DNA of 5,046 bases, taken from CADEEV01 sp964442185 (GTDB lineage Bacteria; Acidobacteriota; Vicinamibacteria; Fen-336). Shown piece after piece: positions 1-3,742 of the stretch. The number at the start of each line of letters is the position of its first letter. Position 1 is the first letter of the stretch. Under the pieces are notes generated by a model. The model did not search any database, had not been told where the DNA came from, and worked only from the letters and a program-made list of their open reading frames with translations. Both the position numbers and the translations under genes were made by a program. Where the stretch lies: positions 1 to 5,046 of the forward strand of contig CAYTWT010000188.1 of NCBI GenBank assembly GCA_964442185.1. The letters run 5' to 3'.

Positions 1-10
1 TGGGCCCTCT

Positions 11-237
11 CTCGCGAGTCGATGCCCCTCGAACCTGGCGCTCAGCTCGGGCCCCACGAAGTCCTGGCCCCCCTCGGGGCGGGCGGGATGGGCGAGGTCT
101 ACCGCGCGAAGGACACCAGGCTCGACCGCACCGTCGCCCTCGAGGTCCTTCCGCAGCATCTCGCGGCTGACCCCGGTTTGCGCGAGCGCTTCGAGCGCGA
201 AGCGCGGGCCGTTTCCAGCCTGAACCATCCCCACATC
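11..237 (+). repeat. Left copy of kinase 5'-end direct repeat
   Basis: Bases 22-237 align without gaps to 3527-3742. I count 13 mismatches in 216, about 94% identity, and 11 of them are silent. Similarity extends a little upstream, with CTCGCGAGTC shared just before both start codons (11-20 here). The match ends abruptly after the codons for HPHI, where the left gene's deletion begins. This is a paralogous gene duplication rather than an insertion-sequence end, since no transposase or target-site duplication is visible. Confidence 0.9.
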
Positions 238-369
238 GGGAGGCTTCTACCACTACTGGCGCGGCGATGGCAGAGAGATCTTCCACCAGGCGCTCGACGG
301 GACCCTGACGGCGGCCGAGATCACCCGCTGACCATCGTGCTGAATTGGCCCGCGGGGCTCAAGAAGTAG
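22..369 (+). pseudogene. Internally deleted Ser/Thr kinase remnant (N-lobe start plus C-terminal scraps)
   Basis: The reading frame is open for 115 codons, but it is a patchwork. Residues 1-72 match the start of the kinase at 3527, with only two amino-acid differences (H12 for Y, E41 for K). They include the glycine-rich loop GAGGMGEV (19-26) and stop after HPHI. From 239 to 328 a different frame (+1) reads GGFYHYWRGDGREIFHQALD and then GTLTAAEITR before a TGA. That resembles the last propeller repeat of kinase/TolB-like proteins (typically W-x-DG-K-E-[IL]-F-Y). At about 325-369 the original frame resumes and ends LTIVLNWPAGLKK, a familiar C-terminus for the family. I infer at least two internal deletions, near 237/238 and near 320-328. 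The catalytic loop, DFG and APE motifs are gone, and the ATP-binding lysine (VALK) is VALE, so kinase activity is not possible. A short protein could still be made. The family assignments of the scraps come from memory, not from a search. Confidence 0.85.
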
Positions 370-396
370 CCGCGGGCGACGGCTTGGGCCGCGGCT
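368..396 (+). terminator. GC-rich stem-loop at the end of the kinase remnant
   Basis: AGCCGCGG at 368-375, starting inside the TAG stop codon of the kinase remnant, is an exact reverse complement of CCGCGGCT at 389-396, with a 13-base loop. Its position directly after the stop codon suits a transcription terminator or 3' stabilising hairpin. There is no following T-run, so it is not a classical intrinsic terminator. In DNA this rich in G+C such stems arise by chance fairly often. Confidence 0.3.
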
Positions 397-467
397 GCGA
401 TCGCCTTGCTGCGGTCGCCGAGCACGTCTCACCCCTGTACCATGCCCCCTCGCGGGGCGACGCGTAG

Positions 468-482
468 TATACTCAGAGTATA
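468..482. promoter_or_regulatory. Perfect 15-bp palindrome, likely mazEF operator and -10 region
   Basis: TATACTC-A-GAGTATA is a perfect odd palindrome with 7-base arms, in an A+T-rich island ending 14 bases before the mazE start codon. TATACT at 468-473 could serve as the -10 element, although no good -35 is visible upstream in the C-rich stretch. MazE and the MazEF complex of other bacteria repress their own promoters by binding inverted repeats, so this is the natural operator candidate. Operator identity is inferred; the palindrome itself is seen directly. Confidence 0.6.
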
Positions 483-496
483 TACGGAGGGCGTCC

Positions 497-739
497 ATGG
501 AAACCAAGGTCCAGAAGTGGGGAAACAGCCTGGGCGTCCGGATTCCGCGCTCCCTTGCCACCGGGGCCAAGCTCCGGCCGGGGACGAAGGTCGAGCTCTC
601 GGCAGACGACGACGCCATCGTGATCCGGCCTGTCGAGCGACCACGGTACCGGCTCTCCGATCTGCTTAAGCGCGTGAAGCGCGCCAATCTCCACTCGGCG
701 GTTGACACCGGGGCCTCGGTTGGTCGAGAGGCTTTTTGA
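497..739 (+). CDS. mazE: MazE-type antitoxin (AbrB/SpoVT fold)
   Basis: This encodes an 80-residue antitoxin that should neutralise the MazF ribonuclease encoded next and repress the operon. Residues 1-45 form the swapped-hairpin AbrB DNA-binding domain, with the hallmark KWGNSLGVRIP (7-17) followed by LRPGTKVEL and IVIRP. Residues 50-80 (LSDLLKRVKRANLHSAVD, then GASVGREAF) correspond to the flexible MazE tail that wraps around the toxin. In relatives known to me the tail often reads DWG-PVGKE-W; here it is DTGASVGREAF. The start ATG has the ribosome-binding site GGAGGG at 486-491, with a 5-base gap. The stop codon overlaps the mazF start by one base (TGATG, 737-741), which indicates translational coupling. 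The length is normal for MazE. A VapB of the AbrB type is the alternative name, but the MazF partner decides it. Confidence 0.93.
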   Translation: METKVQKWGNSLGVRIPRSLATGAKLRPGTKVELSADDDAIVIRPVERPRYRLSDLLKRVKRANLHSAVDTGASVGREAF

Positions 740-1092
740 TGGCCGGCCGCTACACGCCCGCCCGGGGCGATTTGGTCTGGCTCGAGTTCACGCCGCAAGC
801 CGGACACGAGCAGGCGGGCACGAGGCCTGCGCTCGTCATCTCGCCTCGCGACTACAACCGCCGCGTTGGCCTGGCCCTCTTCTGCCCGGTCACTTCGCAC
901 GTGAAGGGCTACCCGTTCGAGGTGGCCCTGCCTCCCGGACTCAAGCTTCAGGGCGTTGTGCTTGCCGACCAGGTCAAGAGTCTAGACTGGCGTGTGCGTC
1001 GCGCCCGGTACGCGGCACAGGTTCCCGCGGAAGTCATGCGGGAGGTCGTAGCGCGAGTCCTGGTGTTGGTCGATCCCGAGGAGGCTCGCTAG
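739..1092 (+). CDS. mazF: MazF/PemK-family mRNA endoribonuclease toxin
   Basis: This encodes a 117-residue type II toxin of the MazF/PemK family, enzymes that cut single-stranded RNA at short sequence motifs and stop translation. The family signature GDLVWLEF (10-17) is followed by QAGHEQAGTRPALVIS (20-35) and CPVTSHVKGYPFEV (49-62). The residues equivalent to the E. coli MazF catalytic pair, R29 and T52, are both present at those same numbers. VVLADQVKSLDWR near residues 73-85 is the conserved central strand and loop. I chose the ATG at 739 over the TTG at 736 because it overlaps the mazE stop, as usual in such operons, and has GAGAGG at 726-731. Length and motifs are complete, so the toxin appears intact. 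The RNA cleavage sequence cannot be predicted from this. The gene ends 15 bases from a convergent gene. Confidence 0.94.
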   Translation: MAGRYTPARGDLVWLEFTPQAGHEQAGTRPALVISPRDYNRRVGLALFCPVTSHVKGYPFEVALPPGLKLQGVVLADQVKSLDWRVRRARYAAQVPAEVMREVVARVLVLVDPEEAR

Positions 1093-1107
1093 TTTCGAGA
1101 TGCTGGC

Positions 1108-1788
1108 CTAGAGGCCCGGGCCGCGGGGGCCGGCGCGCCGACGGCGGAAGCGCCGCACTTTCGAGACGTTGCCGCAATCTTCCATCGTGCACCACTGACG
1201 GCTGTGGTTGCGGCTCCGGTCGAGAAACAGCCAGCCGCAATCGTCGCCGCCGCACTGCCGCAGGTGCTTCAGCTCCGACGAGGTCAGCAGCGCCGCCGCC
1301 GCCCGGACCACCGGCCACAAGGGAGACTCCAGCCGCTCGGCGGAGCCGCGCCACTCCCAGCGGAGTCCCTCGCGTCGGGCCGTCAGCAGCTCACGGCTGC
1401 GGCAGGCCGCGATCTCGGCGTTGATCAACCCGAGGCCGGCGGGGGCTGGTCGCCGGCCGAGCATGAGCGCCCGCAACGTCGAGTAGAGCGCGTCCCGGAA
1501 CGCGAGCGCCCGGCCCAGCGCGGCGAAGGCCGCACGGGGGTGTAGAGCGGCGAAGCGGAGCAGCGCGTACCCCGCGCGCTCGCCCACGAGCCCCGCGTGG
1601 ACGCCCCAGGCCACGAAGTCGGAGTAGGCGGCGAGCTTGTCGGCCCGCACCCGCGCGTGGGCACCGCCCAGCGCCGGCGCCCGTCCCCCGACCGTGTTGG
1701 CGAAGTCGAGACACGGGTCCCCGCCGACGAGCTTCATGGTTGCCGCGGGGGAGGCGGGCGTGCCCAAGCAGTCGTCATGGTAACCCAC
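1108..1788 (-). CDS. ABATE/CGNR zinc-finger protein, putative regulator
   Basis: This encodes a 226-residue protein of the CGNR zinc-finger family (putative stress-induced transcriptional regulators of mainly unknown target). The ABATE domain runs from about residue 19 to 155, beginning LVGGDPCLDFANTV. The C-terminal finger spans about 173-218: LKHLRQC (C179), C184-GWLFLDRSRNHSRQW, C200-TMED-C205, then an Arg-rich tail fitting nucleic-acid binding. The four zinc ligands C179, C184, C200 and C205 are present, but the name-giving CGNR reads CGNV (205-208). The start is GTG at 1788, supported by AAGGGG five bases upstream (plus-strand 1794-1799). An ATG at 1737 just before the ABATE domain is an alternative without a clear binding site. 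The gene is divergent from the ABM-DinB gene across 140 bases and convergent with mazF, so regulation of the neighbour is plausible but inferred. Confidence 0.88.
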   Translation of the reverse strand: MGYHDDCLGTPASPAATMKLVGGDPCLDFANTVGGRAPALGGAHARVRADKLAAYSDFVAWGVHAGLVGERAGYALLRFAALHPRAAFAALGRALAFRDALYSTLRALMLGRRPAPAGLGLINAEIAACRSRELLTARREGLRWEWRGSAERLESPLWPVVRAAAALLTSSELKHLRQCGGDDCGWLFLDRSRNHSRQWCTMEDCGNVSKVRRFRRRRAGPRGPGL

Positions 1789-1797
1789 GAGAGCCCC

Positions 1798-1826
1798 TTG
1801 ACAGGTTACGGCGGAGGTCTTACCTT
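1798..1826 (+). promoter_or_regulatory. Candidate promoter for the ABM-DinB gene (TTGACA-17-TACCTT)
   Basis: TTGACA at 1798-1803 is a perfect -35 consensus, and 17 bases later TACCTT at 1821-1826 is a mediocre -10. The GGTTAC motif at 1804-1809 and the TTAC-CTT-GTAA palindrome at 1820-1830 would overlap RNA polymerase's footprint. The leader would be about 95 bases. The -35 also overlaps the ribosome-binding site of the divergent CGNR gene. Confidence 0.35.
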
Positions 1827-1836
1827 GTAACTATCA

Positions 1837-1842
1837 ATTATA
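1837..1842 (-). promoter_or_regulatory. Candidate -10 box (TATAAT) for the CGNR gene
   Basis: On the minus strand these bases read TATAAT, a perfect consensus -10, in the only strongly A+T-rich stretch near the gene. Transcription would start about 40 bases before the GTG at 1788. No convincing -35 lies 16-18 bases upstream (about 1859-1866, G+C-rich), so the promoter may need an activator, or the match may be fortuitous. Confidence 0.4.
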
Positions 1843-1928
1843 GCTTTTGAAGGTTACGGGGACGGGAGCCGCTCCGCGCTGTCGCGCGCGTCGGAACGGC
1901 TCGGCACCGGGTCGAAGGAGGTCAGACG

Positions 1929-2714
1929 ATGATCGCAAGAATCTGGGACGGCCTCACGAAGGCCGAGGAGGCCGACGCGTACGCGGATTACCTCCGCCGC
2001 ACCGGGGTCGAGGACCTGGTGGCCACGAGCGGCAACCGGGGCGTCTACGTCCTAAGGCGCCGGGAAGGCGAGCAGGAGCGCTTCCGCGTCCTGTCGCTGT
2101 GGGATTCGATGGAGGGCATCCGTCGCTTCGCCGGCGCTGATCCCGAACGGGCCCGTTACTACCCGGAGGACAAGCGCTTCCTCACGGCGCTCGAGCCCAA
2201 CGTCGAGCATTTCGAGGTGGTCGCGGGCGGTGGGCCGTCCGAGGCCGACTCAGAGGCCGCCCTTCTGGCCCGGGAGCTCGCGACGCTGGCCCACGGCGAC
2301 ACCTGGCACGGACCCGCGCTCAACGAGTTGCTCGAAGGCGTGTCGGTGGAGATGGCGGCGGCGCGTCCCCTCGCCGACGCCCACACCATCTGGGAAGTGG
2401 TCCTCCATCTGACCGCGTGGACGGACGTTTTCCGCCGCCGGCTGGAGGGAACCGCCGTCGAGGAACCGGAAGCCGGAGACTTCCCGGCGGTTGCCCGAGC
2501 CACAGCCCAGGCCTGGGGCGAGGCGGGAAAGGCGCTGCTCGAGACGCACGATGCGCTGACGGCGTGCGTCGGCCGCCTTTCCGACGCGGACCTTGCCGCC
2601 CGCATCCCGGGCCGGGACTTTGACGCGCGCTTCCAGGTGCGGGCTGCGATCCGTCACACCGTGTACCACAGCGGCCAGATCGGCTTGCTGCGCAAGAGCG
2701 CGCCCGCACGCTGA
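1929..2714 (+). CDS. Fusion of ABM-like domain and DinB-like domain, function unknown
   Basis: This encodes a 261-residue cytoplasmic protein with two recognisable halves. Residues 1 to about 98 (MIARIWDGLTKAEEADAYAD..., GVYVLRRREG..., VLSLWDSMEGIRRFAG, RYYPEDKRFL, VEHFEVV) look like a ferredoxin-fold antibiotic-biosynthesis-monooxygenase (ABM) domain. Residues from about 112 to 257 look like a DinB/YfiT-type four-helix bundle: DTWHGPALNELLEGV (124-138), IWEVVLHLTAWTDVF around H160, and IRHTVYHSGQIGLL with H243 and H247. H160, H243 and H247 fit the three-histidine metal site of the DinB superfamily. In characterised relatives that fold carries thiol- or sugar-transfer chemistry, but no substrate can be read here. 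A short Gly/Ser/Glu linker (100-111) joins the halves. AAGGAGGT at 1915-1922 is a strong ribosome-binding site six bases before the ATG. No catalytic ABM residue can be confirmed, so enzymatic activity is unproven. Confidence 0.87.
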   Translation: MIARIWDGLTKAEEADAYADYLRRTGVEDLVATSGNRGVYVLRRREGEQERFRVLSLWDSMEGIRRFAGADPERARYYPEDKRFLTALEPNVEHFEVVAGGGPSEADSEAALLARELATLAHGDTWHGPALNELLEGVSVEMAAARPLADAHTIWEVVLHLTAWTDVFRRRLEGTAVEEPEAGDFPAVARATAQAWGEAGKALLETHDALTACVGRLSDADLAARIPGRDFDARFQVRAAIRHTVYHSGQIGLLRKSAPAR

Positions 2715-2736
2715 AACGTACTCGCGGATTCGGGCC

Positions 2737-3156
2737 CTACGAGGTCCAGGGGTCCAGGACGGTCACGCCGCAGGCATCGAAGTCGGTCACGTTGCGCGTG
2801 GCGATCGCCCCGCCCGTGAAACGAGCGATGGCTGCGATCTGGGCATCGAAGTGCGAAATGGGACGGCCGGCGCGGCGCCGATCGGAAGCAATCTGAGCAT
2901 ACGGTGGAGCCGCGTCTGTGCCGAATCCGAGGATCCGGCCGCCGAAATCCTCGGCGAACATGGACGTAGCCGCGGCCTCGAGCGCACTTCGACGTCGGCC
3001 CCTGGGCAGAAGCATCAGGCCGTGGAGGATCTCCGCTTGCGTGATGCTGGTCGTGTAGAGGCTGGCGGTGGGCTGGGCGGTCATCCAGTCGACGACATTC
3101 CCGAAGGGCGCGGGTTTCATCAACTCCGACAAGACGTTCGTATCGAGAATGATCAT
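2737..3156 (-). CDS. vapC: VapC/FitB-type PIN-domain ribonuclease toxin
   Basis: This encodes a 139-residue PIN-domain toxin, a magnesium-dependent endoribonuclease family whose members cut tRNA or other RNAs to halt translation. The four-acid active site is complete: D5 in MIILDTNVLSEL, E42 in ITQAEILHGL, D104 in ISHFDAQIAAIA and D125 in TRNVTDFDACG. The stretch AEILHGLMLLPRGRRRSALE is typical of the FitB branch. The ATG overlaps the vapB stop by four bases (ATGA, 3156-3153), so translation of toxin and antitoxin is coupled. Length is normal, and nothing suggests inactivation. The C-terminus (VTVLDPWTS) is also family-like. The gene faces the ABM-DinB gene with only 22 bases between the stop codons and no clear terminator. 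The target RNA is unknown. Confidence 0.94.
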   Translation of the reverse strand: MIILDTNVLSELMKPAPFGNVVDWMTAQPTASLYTTSITQAEILHGLMLLPRGRRRSALEAAATSMFAEDFGGRILGFGTDAAPPYAQIASDRRRAGRPISHFDAQIAAIARFTGGAIATRNVTDFDACGVTVLDPWTS

Positions 3157-3401
3157 CGGCCAAGCTTCGGCGGGTCGCGGATCGGCTCGCGGGCGGGCAG
3201 TCGAAGGTCGACACCCCCAAGGCGCCGAAAGCGAGCCCGGATGGCGTCAGCTAGGTTGCCTCCGGCGACGGTGTCCTCCCGCAGAGCGGTCCTTAGGAGC
3301 GTGCGGGCTTCTTCCTCCATCGACCGACCATGCTGGGCGGCCCGAACTCGCAGCCGCGCCTTGGTCTTTTCATCAAGGTTTCGAATGGTGACGCTCGCCA
3401 T
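3153..3401 (-). CDS. vapB: VapB/FitA-type ribbon-helix-helix antitoxin
   Basis: This encodes an 82-residue antitoxin for the VapC encoded next. Residues 1 to about 42 form an Arc/MetJ-type ribbon-helix-helix DNA-binding domain: the strand MASVTIRNLD (1-10), then helices containing KTKARLRVRAAQHG and SMEEEARTLLRTAL. The RHGRSMEEE-like sequence is typical of FitA/VapB proteins. Residues about 48-82 (NLADAIRARFRRLGGVDLRL, then PAREPIRDPP) are the usual toxin-binding tail that inserts into the PIN domain. I chose the ATG at 3401 because AAGGAGG (plus-strand 3407-3413) lies five bases upstream and the RHH strand begins there. The frame stays open to 3527, but the extra residues look non-family. 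It likely represses its own promoter through the palindrome just upstream. Confidence 0.94.
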   Translation of the reverse strand: MASVTIRNLDEKTKARLRVRAAQHGRSMEEEARTLLRTALREDTVAGGNLADAIRARFRRLGGVDLRLPAREPIRDPPKLGR

Positions 3402-3413
3402 GCCAGCCTCCTT

Positions 3414-3428
3414 GCCTGCATTGTAGGC
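3414..3428. promoter_or_regulatory. Near-perfect 15-bp palindrome, likely VapB operator
   Basis: GCCTGCATTGTAGGC reads almost the same on both strands, with one mismatched pair (3418/3424) around a single central base. It contains the whole -10 box of the vapBC promoter, so a bound VapB or VapBC complex would block transcription. This is the usual arrangement for FitAB/VapBC autoregulation, though binding is inferred. Confidence 0.55.
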
Positions 3429-3448
3429 AGTGCTGGCGTTGCTGTCGA
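3420..3448 (-). promoter_or_regulatory. Promoter of the vapBC operon
   Basis: On the minus strand TCGACA (plus-strand 3443-3448) is followed after exactly 17 bases by TACAAT (3420-3425). Each matches its sigma-70 consensus box at five of six bases. Transcription would begin close to 3413, giving a leader of only about a dozen bases that starts at the AAGGAGG ribosome-binding site. Confidence 0.55.
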
Positions 3449-3499
3449 CCTCCGGGGCATGGGCTGCTCGCCGCGGAAGTCGGATCTCCCAGCCTCCGC

Positions 3500-3505
3500 T
3501 ATACT
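3500..3505 (+). promoter_or_regulatory. Weak candidate -10 box upstream of the kinase
   Basis: TATACT lies 21 bases before the kinase ATG in the 125-base divergent gap between vapB and the kinase gene. No matching -35 is seen 17 bases upstream. If it were used, the mRNA leader would be only about 15 bases, consistent with the lack of a Shine-Dalgarno sequence and a nearly leaderless transcript. The assignment is tentative. Confidence 0.25.
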
Positions 3506-3514
3506 GGCCCGTCC

Positions 3515-3742
3515 CTCGCGAGTCCAATGCCTCTCGAACCTGGCGCCCAACTCGGGCCGTACGAAGTCCTGGCCCCCCTTGGGGCGGGCGGGATGGGCGA
3601 GGTCTACCGCGCGAAGGACACGCGGCTCGACCGCACCGTCGCCCTCAAGGTCCTTCCCCAGCATCTCGCGGCCGACCCCGGCCTGCGCGAGCGCTTCGAG
3701 CGCGAAGCGCGGGCCGTTTCCAGCCTGAACCATCCCCACATC
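3515..3742 (+). repeat. Right copy of kinase 5'-end direct repeat
   Basis: This is the partner of the repeat at 11-237, in the same orientation about 3.5 kb away. Both copies carry the 8-bp palindrome CTCGCGAG just upstream of the start codon (11-18 and 3515-3522). The right copy continues into a full kinase. Recombination between the copies would remove or circularise the toxin-antitoxin segment; that is an inference from geometry. Confidence 0.9.

Larger units (their letters stand above)
1779..1859. promoter_or_regulatory. Cluster of four GTTAC/GTAAC motifs in the divergent control region
   Basis: GTAAC occurs at 1780-1784 (inside the palindrome-like GGTAACC), GTTAC at 1805-1809, GTAAC at 1827-1831 and GTTAC at 1853-1857, alternating in orientation with steps of 25, 22 and 26 bases. 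The 9-mer AGGTTACGG is repeated exactly at 1803-1811 and 1851-1859. TTAC-CTT-GTAA at 1820-1830 is a small palindrome. The cluster covers the promoter area and first codons of the CGNR gene and lies upstream of the ABM-DinB gene. It looks like a set of regulator binding sites; the regulator is unknown, and the adjacent CGNR protein is only a candidate. Confidence 0.45.

Noticed and set aside
736..738. TTG as mazF start
   Set aside because: It would add only one residue; the ATG at 739 overlaps the mazE stop codon and fits the family's start.
253..900. Long minus-strand open frame of 215 codons opposite mazE and mazF
   Set aside because: It overlies two well-supported genes plus the kinase remnant, shows no family motif, and is rich in Arg/Pro/Gly/Ser as expected of an antisense frame in high-GC DNA.
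1111..1131. GGCCCGGGCC palindrome and neighbouring G/C runs as a terminator between mazF and the CGNR gene
   Set aside because: It lies inside the CGNR coding end, has no loop or T-run, and such palindromes are frequent in DNA of this composition.
702..1424. Plus-strand open frame of 240 codons across mazF and the CGNR gene
   Set aside because: Its composition is Arg/Gly/Ala/Pro-rich without motifs, and it overlaps mazF in another frame and the CGNR gene antisense; high G+C leaves few stop codons.
1735..1737. ATG at 1737 as the start of the CGNR protein
   Set aside because: It is not excluded, since it lies right before the ABATE domain, but no ribosome-binding site precedes it, whereas the GTG at 1788 has AAGGGG at good spacing.
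2744..2758. Tandem GGTCCAGG repeat near the vapC end
   Set aside because: It is explained by the codons for the VapC C-terminus (VLDPWTS) and is only two units of 8 bases.
2593..3426. Plus-strand open frame of 277 codons opposite vapBC
   Set aside because: VapB and VapC have complete family motifs, ribosome-binding sites and a coupled overlap on the other strand; this frame has none.
3402..3527. Upstream extension of vapB to an in-frame start at 3527
   Set aside because: The added 42 residues do not resemble FitA/VapB proteins and cross the promoter and palindrome; the ATG at 3401 has an ideal AAGGAGG.
1..3742. Composite transposon bounded by the two kinase repeats
   Set aside because: The repeats are coding kinase sequence with start codons; no transposase, terminal inverted repeats or target-site duplications are visible.
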